This document shows, in pieces, positions 1 to 11,400 of a stretch of DNA of 64,000 nt; position 1 is the stretch's first letter, and each line of letters starts with the position of its first letter. The notes beneath the pieces were generated by a model that did not search any database, had not been told where the DNA came from, and was given only the letters and a program-made list of their open reading frames with translations. Made by a program: the position numbers and the translations under genes. The stretch comes from Rotaria sp. Silwood1 (Eukaryota; Rotifera; Eurotatoria; Philodinida; Philodinidae), in assembly GCA_905250075.1 (NCBI GenBank), contig CAJNOP010000001.1, forward strand, positions 1 through 64,000, given 5' to 3'.

Positions 1-1030
1 CATTTGCAGAACGATTTCGAGTTACATTTGATCTTCGACAAGTAAAAACAGAAAAAAACAAAACAAAAAATTTCTTTTCTTTCAAAAATAAATATTTATC
101 TATTATTTTTAGTGTGAATTAAATGAATCAAAACCATTTTATGAATTAGATGATGAAATTCAAACACTTATTCGACAGCGTCGTCCAAAATTACAAACTG
201 ATCGACAATTAAGTTTATTAAGTCAACATGAAGAAGGTAAATTACGAAAACAAAACAAAACCTCAAAATTCATAAATACATCATATTTTCTGTATTTATC
301 TAAAAGCCAATAGACTTGCTGCATTACGTTCATATCATGGTGTTCGCATGAGTCTCGATGGTGGTCGACGACGACCTATAAGTACTATTGTTGAATTATC
401 ACCTGATCAAGCAAATACATCTTCTGAAGATTTGCAATTTAGTCAAAAAGCATCAAGAATGTCATTAACACCTTTAGCTTACGGTAAAAATTTTTGTTTT
501 TTTGCTTTTGATAATAAGATTTGTTTTATATGTTTAGGAACATTGACAAATGTTTTTTCAACAATTGTTGCCATGTCAAAAAGGGCTAAAACTAATATTG
601 TAACTTTTCAAGAAGAAGAAGAACGAGAAAACTTACCACTAACAACTGAAACAAATTTTGTAACAGAAAAAACGAAGTATGAAGTTTCCAAAAATACTGT
701 TTTTTGTCAAATATAAATAAGAAACGATTCTTCATAGATCAATGCAAAAGTATGAAACAGGTCCAATACGAAGCATGGCAGATGTTGATTCAGAATTATC
801 ACTTCTGCAAAGGTAAAGATATAAATAAAGTATTTTTATTAGTTTATAATGTTCATGGGATTTTTTTCGTTTTTAGACGTTTTGATTGTCTAGAACGAAC
901 GATGGATGATAAAATGAAACTATTATTCGATTTTGCAAATAATATTTCAATAACTGATAATAATCATCAATTTAATAATCTCAGTCAAACAAATGATACA
1001 AAAGATAATAAATATCTTTTTGGTAATTGA
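1..1030 (+). CDS. 3' end of a probable ERG-type (KCNH) voltage-gated K+ channel, partial
   Basis: The gene enters from the left edge; six exons fit in phase: 1-41, 113-236, 307-483, 538-676, 738-812 and 877-1030 (TGA). The first residues, FAERFRVTFDLRQ, resemble the end of the cyclic-nucleotide-binding homology domain of ERG channels (human ERG has LEITFNLRD there). A polar, Ser/Thr-rich linker of about 150 residues follows, then a heptad-like segment DVDSELSLLQRRFDCLERTM that resembles the ERG C-terminal coiled coil. If right, this is the cytoplasmic tail of a tetrameric repolarising K+ channel of the plasma membrane. Intron 484-537 is a multiple of three and has no stop, so unspliced sequence stays open through it. 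The call rests on two short matches, and the pore lies outside the window; another channel with a C-terminal coiled coil is possible. Confidence 0.5.
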
Positions 1031-2038
1031 TAAATTAGTTTTTACAAAAGAAAAATAAAAACAAATATAATTGATAAATAACTATTGTATTATTTTATTA
1101 AGTAATTTCAAGTATAATTATTCTTTGAACAGTGAACGATTTTCATCGAACAGTTCAATATATATTGATAGAATGTGCAATAATAATAAAAAAAAAAAAA
1201 GAAAACTTAATCATATTCAAGAAAAATAAATGCTAAAATAAGGCAGAAAATGATGTTATCTTATAATTTCATTATTCCATCAATCACAAATCTAATTGAA
1301 TCGTCTTGCCATTCTCACATCATTGATGTCGATATGACTGCTACAACAGAGATGACAGCGATTATTTTGTCTATTTTTACCATTTCCTATGTTCATCTAT
1401 TAATAATCAAATCAAATGAATAGTTCTAATAGCATTAAAGCAGAAAAGGGTACATTTCGAGTGTGAGCGTATCTATTCTCTTAGCACATATGCCACGCTT
1501 GTACTCATACCAGCCACTTACACTCACATCCCACCCTCAGTTCGAAGACAATAGTTATCTATTAAACAATACATTCAATAATAAATATCGTACTATTTAT
1601 AAATAGTCAATAAAAAAATACAAAAGAAATAAATTTTATAAATGGATGTGGTAGTGATGATAACACTTTGAAAAACCTCCATGCATCTGAGAAGATGTTT
1701 CAATTGTCTATTCTCCTTTTATTTTGCTTGATTGTCTAAAGTTGGTTAGCAGTTGACATTTAGTGCGTCTAATTGAGGCATATGATGTGTCTTTTTTTGG
1801 AGCTACCTAATTTATCTCAGCTAGACGTGCAAACTGTCAACGAATGACCAATTTTAGACGTTCAAGCACGATAAATTCAGAATCCACACTTGAAACGTTT
1901 TGTAAGACGCATGGAATCTTTTAGAGTGCATGAAATGTCACAGGATATTTCGAACATGATATTTGCAAAGAAAATTACTCATTATTTCCAAATAATAAAG
2001 TTCTCATGAACTCTATCTATTGTTCCTGATAAGATAAA

Positions 2039-2179
2039 CCCAGGTCGAACAGCCACACTCGTAAACGATCGTATACGGAGAAAAAATCAGTCGTTAACGG
2101 TCCTCGTATACAGAGTCCGTATACGATCGTAGAGGGAGCGTATACAGTCGTACACGAAGTCCGTAATCGTCGACCTGGG
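2039..2179. repeat. Short element with perfect 10-bp inverted ends CCCAGGTCGA/TCGACCTGGG (copy A)
   Basis: The 141-bp unit begins CCCAGGTCGA and ends TCGACCTGGG, an exact 10-bp terminal inverted repeat. The interior is built from variants of a palindromic word (CGTATACGATCG, CGTATACAG, GTCGTACACGA) and is much richer in CpG than its surroundings. The flanks are AA on both sides, compatible with a 2-bp duplication but too short to prove one. It has no coding capacity. It looks like a tiny non-autonomous inverted-repeat element; no family is recognised. Confidence 0.7.
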
Positions 2180-3194
2180 AACATATTACTTCAGAGACAA
2201 TTTACTTTTAGCAAAGCTTCAGTTATCATAATACAGGTCCTACTATGAATTTTCTATTTATATAGGTTTAGTTCTTTGGAATAATTGCAAAGAAAAACTA
2301 AAAGTGCAAGAATGAACACTGATTATACCTTTAATATAAACCGCATCGGTAACGTCAACTTCATGAAAAAGTTATACTGAAAATATAATTACCCGCAAAT
2401 ATTCTTGTTAGAGGATAACCCTCCTAGTATTATGTATTTTCTTATTCTTAATTATTTCTTTGACATGAATATATTTCAGATCACTTTCTTTATTTTATCT
2501 TGTCCTTATGTTTTTCAATCTTGGATATAGTTAACATATATATATATATGTGTATATCATATTTTTCTTCTTCTAATTGCAAAGCGCAAATAGAGATATA
2601 GCTACAGGTGTGTGTGCGCACACTTTTGATTTTTGAAATAAATAAAGAAAAACGCCGAACACCAGGGCTCTAATACTTCTACATCATTGTATATGAATAT
2701 TTAAATTGGTTTTTTTGTACTCTATCTCTTGATAGTAAAAGTCAATATTATTAAACAAGCATAAGAATTATCAATTATTAGAGAAAAACAATAGAAATAC
2801 ACCATTGTACTTCTTACTATCATCACTAAGACGTCCATTTCTAAAATTTTGCTCTTTCGTATTTCTCTTCACTAATGATTTACAGATAGTGCGATATCTA
2901 TTACGGAACATATGGTTTAATACAACAACTATTGTCTTCCGAATGAATCGTCTGTTTCGTCTAACTTCACAATGGAACTTCATCATAAGAATTTTGTAAA
3001 ATAATTCACAAAGCTCTGGAAAATAACAAATATTCACTCACAATGTACTGTTTTCATCTGCGTTTCTTTTAGATTTTTTTCAATGAATCATCGTAACCAA
3101 ATTTTTAATTTAATTGACAATGTTTTACTTAGCCCTAAATTTATAAAAAACTCAGGATGAATCAGAAAAAAAACGATATGTTGCTTATTTAGCA

Positions 3195-3308
3195 CTTAGG
3201 TCGAACATGCACGCTCACGACGATATACGACCGTAGTACTGGACCATGTAAACCGCTAAAGTACGATCGTTTACAATCGTATACGAAGTCCGTAGTCGTC
3301 AACCTGGG
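3195..3308. repeat. CCCAGGTCGA-type element (copy B, one end mutated)
   Basis: The left end is CTTAGGTCGA and the right end TCAACCTGGG, so the terminal repeat matches copy A with a few changes. The interior shares words with copy A, including ACGATCGT, CGTATACGAAGTCCGTA and a terminal GTC. Both flanks carry CA, consistent with a 2-bp target duplication. The size (114 bp) and the order of words suggest the same family as the unit about 1 kb upstream. Confidence 0.6.
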
Positions 3309-4210
3309 CATACATTACGGTGAAATACGGTTGTATACGATCGGAAACGAGCGTGTACGGGCTGCTTCTATCAGTATACAGACTCTGTAAACCTCGTCGT
3401 TTATGAACGTCACAAGTATGCACATGATAACGTAAGATCATTAGCTGAACAACTGACCTTTTCGCTTGACTGTAAAAACTATAATTTTCGAGATTATTGT
3501 AAATATCAAACAGAAGTGCATCATATGATATCAAAACTTATCGATCTGGATAAAGATGTTATAAATACTCAATTAATGGCTTTTCGTCGATCAGAAATTT
3601 CTACCTATGTTCTTCTCTGTGTTTTTGTAAATGTGATTGAACTGAATGTATTTATCAAATGATGATTTAGCAATGTGAGAAAATAAAAATAAATGAAAAT
3701 AAAAAAAGAAGTTCATGTATGAATAGTATTATTGACAAACTAAATCAACGCAATCAATTTCATAATATGTTTTATTATATGTTAACCTAATGAATTGTAA
3801 AGTAAACGTTACAAGTGTTGTCGATTTGTATAGAGATAGTTGAAACCAAACAAAATAACTAAAGTATTTCATCTCATTTGAGTAAGACCTGATTAGACTA
3901 AGGTGTGAATGCGGTGTTGTTGATGCTGTCTGTTTTCATTCTTTCCAACGACATCACATCAAAGCTACGCCTACGCACATTCACATCCAAGTTTAAGTTC
4001 ATGGATTTCAATGACATCGTTAGATAGAGCTCGTCGAGTTCTAGGCGGCTTAGCAGCTCAGGCGAATCGTCGTGGAAAATACTAGAATCGGCTGCTAACT
4101 TACCTTATGTAAATAATATGGCGAAATACGGTCGTATACGATCGCACTTTGCAGAGTATACGACTGCACACGATAGTCGTATAGGATCGTTTACTACTGT
4201 CGTTATGTAC
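3309..4210. repeat. Scattered CGTATACG-rich remnants without clear ends
   Basis: Two stretches, about 3309-3420 and 4112-4210, carry the same words as copies A and B: AAATACGG, GTATACGATCG, AGTATACGACTG and TATACAGACTCTGTAAAC. Neither is bounded by a recognisable CCCAGGTCGA motif. They may be decayed or partial copies; the second starts with GCGAAATACGGTCGTATACG, close to the GTGAAATACGGTTGTATACG at the start of the first, so the two are related to each other. Confidence 0.5.
3375..3662 (+). pseudogene. Open, protein-like frame without a start codon; possible gene fragment
   Basis: Ninety-five codons are open before TGA. The translation has balanced, protein-like composition, for example VRSLAEQLTFSLDCKNYNF followed by an amphipathic stretch with MISKLIDLDKDVINTQLMAF. 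Its upstream part runs into CGTATACG-type repeat sequence. There is no start codon at the head and no obvious splice acceptor, so it may be a lone exon or a fragment carried with the repeat. I do not recognise the family, and chance openness cannot be excluded at this length in AT-rich DNA. Confidence 0.25.
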
Positions 4211-5440
4211 GTCCTGAGTATTTATGAAGGCATTATTGAGAGCTTGGATATGTAATGTTTGTCTACAGCAAAGCTGTCGACATGAGCTGCTGTTGCCTAG
4301 TATACCACTAGATCAGGCCAAAACTGTGTGAGTGTATGGGTATGGGTCATCTCTTTACACATCGTCAACCACATTTACATATTTGCCAGATCCTTTTACC
4401 TGTTCTTTGTATTATCTAATAGTATGTCGTTTGTCTATCATAATTTCATTTTTCTACTTATACAAAATAATGCTGATATATTCAATAAGTTTTCGATAAA
4501 TCTAGTGTTTCTGGTATCCAAAATATTTTTGATGATTTATCTCTTAGTTTTAATTGAGTATTCTGCCTATTATCACTATACTGTCCTCATGGAAACAAAT
4601 TAAGTATATAATTGAAACAAGAAAGCTATATTAAAATAAGATAATAGAACTTAGTGAATTTGAAAAGACAGAAATATTAGTTGCATTGGTTTGCTTCGTT
4701 GACAGCTCCAGTATAAATGCACACCTTCAAGAACAGAATAGATATTTCAGATGTTATGAATTGTCTTGTAATTATATTAATCCATATTCAAAATATCATT
4801 GAAATTATAGAAGCATTTTATTATCTGAATAATCGATTTTTACATAGAACTAAAAAAGTTTTCATTTCATAGAAATTCATCAATAGATGAACAAAATAGC
4901 CATTTTGACACAATTAGAAATAATAGTGGCTTGATCAGGATATTATAACACTTCGTCATTATAAAAATTTTCGTTTTTTCCCAAAGCACTCGATCATTAT
5001 CTTTGAATTATGTATAAAAAACTTCACAGTTCGTAAAAAGACATAACACAACACCCTCTCTTCTCAAGGTAGAATGCCTCTAGCCATCATTCATTAAAAA
5101 TTTTAATAAATCTAGAACCTAATAGATACTTCTCAACATATGAAATTGTAAATATAAATTTCTTTCAAATAAAATAAAATCACAATATGTATGCATCATT
5201 TATATTATTTCTTTTTTCTTATCAATTGATCAAATAAAACTCTCTTCTAATTCGTATTCATTCATATATCTAGGCTATAATTCACACAAATGAAATTAAA
5301 ACAAAACATATTCTTATTAAGGGAGAATATTTCAGAATGAAATAAAAAAAAATGCGAAAATACGAATAGAATTTTATAAAAGTTGGTAAAAAAAGAAATA
5401 TATATATATATATATATTTTCATTTCAATTTTGCCCTTTA

Positions 5441-8400
5441 TTAATTTGATTCTAATGTATCATATTTAATTTTAATAATTCCACCACCACTTGTATTTGG
5501 CTCTTGTAATGCATACCAAGCAATACTTTTTTTTTCTGGATCCAGATTTGATAAATCAATTTGAACCTTGAAAAAAAAGAATTTAATAAAAAAAAGTCTT
5601 TGTTGATGTCTTTCTTTTTACTTACATCACCCATGTATGTTTGTTCTTGTGCAAATAATGGTGAATTATTTTTGACGCTTAAATAAAGACGCTGCCGACG
5701 TATATCAACTAATGATGCTTGCCATTCAAATCTAAATAATTATCAAAAGTATATATAATTGATATTTATTGATTTCGCTTTATTAGCTCTTACAAATCAT
5801 CATATGTTGGATTAAGTGTATCATGAATAGATTTTGTTTTCTTTTTATCTTTTTTAAAATCTGGTATTAAATAAACGCGTACATACGGATCAGGTAAATT
5901 CTGTTGATGAACATTGATAAGTCCGCTTGAAAAATAAATTTGTTTTTCTTTGTCAACTTAATTCTTTATAATGAACTTACTTGCATGCAAATACAGTTAC
6001 GGATAAACATGTACGATGAACCGAATAACGAATACCAATCTTTATTGTACCAAATTGTGTTGATCTGTATTTTTTAAGGATAATTTATAAATTGAAAATA
6101 AGAGAAGTTTTATTACTTTAAGTCAGGATCATCAGCTATTATAAGACTTTTTCTGTCAGGTGTTATACGATTTTCCAATATGGAACGATGAACACTCGGT
6201 GATAACTATTTATAGCAAGAAATTAATTATTAGGTTTTACTTCGTTCATAGTTTCTTAAAGACTATTGATCGACGAATGACATAGATTATGTAATATTGT
6301 CTGGAGAAGTTTGAATAATTACGACATAGTACTATAAAAAGTTTGGTTTTGTTTTCAAGATTTAAAAAATTTTTATTAACGGCTGTATAGCTCTTTTAAT
6401 TTGAACAAGATCTGCATAAGTGATATGGATTTCATACTGGAGTTCTACAGAACAAACTTTTTCAAGCTTCAAATCTCGTTTGTTTCGTTTTAAATTATTT
6501 GTAAAATGTTTCGAGCCTAAATGTCCTGTAGGATGGGACTATACTTCATACTATTATTAACAGCATTTTATTCAAGTATCAGGATGAAAAAATTAATAAT
6601 TGAAAATGAGATATGAATTTCGTCGAAAAAACTCTTTCGTTAATCTTAAATTGTAATGGTAGAAATAATCATGACTACAAAATAATGTACACATAGTTAT
6701 TTGATAATTTGAAGAAGATTTCTAAACTTTATAACAGTTAAAATTTCATTTAGTATGATTTCTTTAACTGAAGGCTTACTATGCATTAACTGGGAGAAAA
6801 GTACTTTCTAGTGCAAGATAAAGTATGAAAGTCTTATTCAGCTATGAGAATTTTCAAGAAATACTCGATTTCAACTATTTTAAGATAATTTCATAGTGCT
6901 TATGCAACCGAGAATGATTTTTGCAGCTTTCTGATTTCTATAAAGATCAAAGAATTCCTACAATATCTAACTTTTTGGTGAACATATTAAATACATCGAA
7001 TTTCTTTTGAAGAGAATAACTCATAAAAAACCCCATATGCAGTAAAAAAAACATCAACTGCTAAATTTTTTTAGAGTTGAAAAATCGGGAAAGCACTCAA
7101 TTGGAATGATTTGTTTTCATTTAAACAATTTCATAATTATATTCTCTAATAATTACATGTAATTGAAGACCAGACGCAATTGATTTCGATGCATTATCTT
7201 CTTCCAATGAAGTTCGAAGTGATGAATCTTGCATATTATTACGATTAATATCTGTTCTTGTATTTGTTCCTGATGTTGATGACGTATCAAATGATTGTAC
7301 ATTAGCAGATAGTGTTTGTGGTGACGGACTTAAACAACTTTCACTTGAACGTCCAGGAGATAAAATCTTTTTCGGAGAATAAAACAAAAATGGATGACTG
7401 TTTCTTCTATTACAAGATGAGTGTGCATAAGAGTGTGTTTTATTCGATCATAACTTTGAACAAGGTCTATCTTCAAGACATACGAAAATGGTAATAAATT
7501 ATTGTTACTAGCTAGCAGTTCGAACATTCATTTGACAGAAAATAAGAGAAAGATGAAAAGTTATTCAAAGATATTATAATAGCTTTTTGTTTCGAGGACA
7601 ATTTCATAAAAAAAGCCATTCATTTAACATAATATTTTAAATCTACTCGATCGTATACAACTTTTGGATTGCTTAAAGTTTCGAGTGTGAAATACCTATG
7701 TGCATTCGATTTGTCGTTTCATTATTGTGTTAATGAAGTTTCTTCTACACTTAATTGACTTTGTGATCAATAGAGCTTTTCAAAAGCAACAACAAATTTA
7801 GTTCATTATTCTTAAGACTCAATTGTACAAATTTCTACTGATATTTTGCCGGTTTTCAAGAAATAAGAATATGCATTCCACTTCGATATCTATATCATAT
7901 TTGGAATTAGCACAAAAATGTTAGCCGATGGATATATATTTGAAACTTTTTCTACGACGTTTTTTCGATTAAATTTTCACTTCCACGATCTCCTGAGGAA
8001 TGAGTCGAAAAAATAAATTGAAGATAATTATTTGATTGCGTGTCACCTATCTTTTTATCTTCAAATAACATTTTGCAAGTTTAAAAGTTGCTTTTCACTG
8101 CTACAATAACTTTCTAACTAAATTCATTTTCTCACGTGTCATTGAGACAGTCCCAGGGGTGAAAATTCGATCAGAAAAAAAGTAGTAGAAAAAGTTTGCG
8201 ACATCAGCATAAAATATGAATCTAAAATGTTAAAAATTGGCCCTCAAGACGAATGGACTAAAGATTTTGTTAAATGGTCCATTTCTTTTAGAACATAAAA
8301 AGTAATGTATTTTGTAGCGCTTGAAAAGCTCTATTAAACACAAAGTCAATTAAGTGTAGAAGAAACTTCATTACCACAATAATTAAACGACAAATGGAAT

Positions 8401-11400
8401 CCACATGAGTATTTCACACTCGAAACTTTAAGCAATGCAAAAGTTGTATACAATCTAGTAGATTCAAAATATTATGTTAAGTGAATGGTTTTTTTATCAA
8501 ATTGCACTCGAAACAAAGAGTTATTATAATATCTTTGAATGACTTTTCATCTTTCTCTTATTTTCTGTCAAATGAATGTTCAAATAGCTAGCTAGTAACA
8601 ATAACTAATTACTCCTTTAGTATATTTTAAAGATAGACTTTGTTCAAAGTTATGAGCGAATCAAACTGATTAGGAGCTCATGATTTTTCATCCTATATAA
8701 AACTCAATTAGACTGATCAAACTTTGTTCTGATGCACCTCTTTCTCCCCGTCTTTTACTTACAAGAAGTGATAAACGAAGAATAATTGCTGCTTGATCTA
8801 ATGGTTCAGATATACATTTAAGCGGATATGATTGTGTATCAATAGTCATTGTATCAGTATCATAGATAAGTTTAATTGGCATTTCAAAATATGCAATTAT
8901 TTCATTATTATTTCGTGCATCACATATATCAATTTTTAATTTTTCATGAAGTGGATTTGCACATAAAATTTGTGATACATGTTCAAATTGTGGATTTGTT
9001 TGACTTTCAAATGCTTGAGTTTTAGTTTCAGTACCTTCAACTTTAATTCGACAAAATGGATTTGGTTCTCGACGAGTTTTTTTTGATCGCTAATATTCGA
9101 AGATTAGCAAGAGAATAAAATAAGATAAGTAAAGACTATTTTTCTATCTCTTACAGGAAGATTAAGACATCGATCAATAAAACAAACAAGTAAAGCTTTT
9201 GATAACTTTTCTCGTTTTATCATTTGACTATTTTTTCTTTCCATCTAAAAATATTAAAATATAAATTTTCAATAGAAAACAAAAACATATATAATTATTT
9301 AACTTACAATCTCAAGAGCTGATTTTTGTTTTGTTAATGAAAAATATTGTAAACTAACATTTAATGAACCTTTTTTCACGTCGTGTAATGTCAACCACTA
9401 GAAAATAAACGTTTAATAGTCAATTTTATAATTTAAGTGTAGATAACATACAGTATCAACAGCATCGTTGTCAACTAATGCATTGAGACGAAATTGAGCT
9501 CTAATTAAAAAAGAAAAAATTCGCATTTTTCATCACAAAATTAACTCTTAACTATAGCATAGAATTTTGAGAATCGAGAATGATCCGATCGAGAGGTGTA
9601 GCACCTTCCCAATTATTTTGACACTTTAATTTACTTTTTATATCTTCTTTGAAAGAATAAGTCTAAAAGTTAATATTATTTTTAACTGATAGTTTTAAAT
9701 TTACAGACAATTTCTTCTTTCTTTTATGCCACCATGGCTGAGAAACAATGTTCTTTAACATGTATTCACAGAGCACTAAAATATATGTTAACTATGTTGT
9801 AACATACGTCTGCTCCTACGGATAGTTAGTGTGTATGGAGAGCTCAAGCAATTGAGCGTTAGAACTTCGAGTCAGACTGCTCTTCTGTCCAAAGGTACAG
9901 CTAATTAGTTATAGTTGTAGGGACGATATCGGACAATGGAATCTGCCACTACGCACCATTCTTCTTTTTATCATTTTAACTGAAGACTCATAGCAATATA
10001 TTCCTATTGAATTTAACAATTTTGTCAATATACATTCAATAATCGATCGGAGAACTTTTATTATGCATGATTAAAAACATATTTACTTCTGTAAAAAATT
10101 TTTTATTGAATCTATCTATCCTATGATTTAAAATTATTATAAAACATTCAAAATTGTAAAGATTTGTTGAAATATAATTTACCGTCCGATAAAATCATCT
10201 TTACCAGGATCTTCATCATATACTTCAAATTCAATAGAATCACTTTCATATTGTTCAACAACAAATTCAAATACCTTAGTTTTAAAATAAAAAAATATAT
10301 ATTAGAAATACAAAGAAAATCAAACATACTTCATTCCATTCGGGATTCGTTGTATTATCAATTGTTTTTGTTCTATACTCAACACTACCTGGTACTATAG
10401 ATACAATAAAAATTTATCATTTAATAATATACAAGGAAAAGAATTCTCTTATACCTGTAACTTTAACAAATGGATCACTTTTTCCTTTTCCAAGAAGTGT
10501 AATATCTGCTTTAATTAAATCTTGTGCTCTCAAAACAAATGCTCGTACAACACCCTAGAAATAAAAATTAATTCATTAATAATTGCTATTTAATTCTAAT
10601 AATATAACCTGAGGATTAGACCATCTTAAATATCCAATTTGTATATCTTTAACAAGTGGAAGAACTTGTCTATTAGGTAAAACCATCATTGATGCTATAA
10701 TATCATTGATTTGAACAAGCAATAAATCACTATTAAAAAATAGATTATTATTTAATATTGCAATATTTTTCAAAATTTCTATATACTTAAGACCAGGTAT
10801 ATCAACTAATGTTCCAGCATCAGTTAATTTAAAATCAATACTCTAAAGATGAAAATCCCACCCAAAAATCAAATTTTTGTGTTTTCATAAAATAAATCTT
10901 TTCTATACTTACAGGTTTTTTTAGAAAAAAATATGTTACTGCACCAATTAACGGAATTGTATTAATTAAAGGACTTAAAATAATTCGCATATCACCAACG
11001 AATTGTATATCTCTAATTCCACATACAATGCCTTTCAACTTTGCTTTGATAATTGCATCGCCAGCATAACTGACAAAAAAAACAAACAAAGAATTTTATT
11101 TCAAACGATGAAAACAATCATATATAATATAACATACAAAACTTCAACATCTATCATAATTTGATCACGAACATTATCAGTATAAACTTTAATACCTCCA
11201 ACTCTAGGTGGCTAAAAGTAAAATTTAAATATTAAAAAAAAACTAAATTTAAAAAAAAAACATACGATTTCTCCAAGATCAAGTTTTTGAAATGAAAAAT
11301 CTGCTAAAGCTGATGACGTTCCCCGAATTAATGGAATAAGTACATCACGAAAAACGGCTTGATCAAGATATCTATTTGCGTACGGCCATGCTTGTTTTAT

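Larger units (their letters stand above)
1031..5440. other. Gene-poor interval between the K+ channel and the synaptotagmin gene
   Basis: No convincing intact gene is seen. The interval is AT-rich with a (TATG)/(TA) stretch near 2535-2552 and a TA run at 5399-5416. It holds two CCCAGGTCGA-type elements, further CGTATACG-rich stretches (about 3309-3420 and 4112-4210), and a methionine-less open frame at 3375-3662, all listed separately. Met-starting open frames near 2771-3037, 3271-3534 and 4328-4603 have no recognisable domain and composition unlike the neighbouring exons. Confidence 0.6.

Noticed and set aside
4010-4083. Small plus-strand frame MTSLDRARRVLGGLAAQANR ending after 24 codons.
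   Set aside because: Too short to call, without upstream or downstream support, though its composition is not biased.
9540-9665. Minus-strand frame with an acceptor-like site in the E-Syt intron (TYSFKEDIKSKLKCQNNWEG).
   Set aside because: Joining it to the preceding exon in phase meets a stop at once, while skipping it gives a perfect C2A continuation (DDFIGRAQFRLNALV). It is probably chance or a relic.
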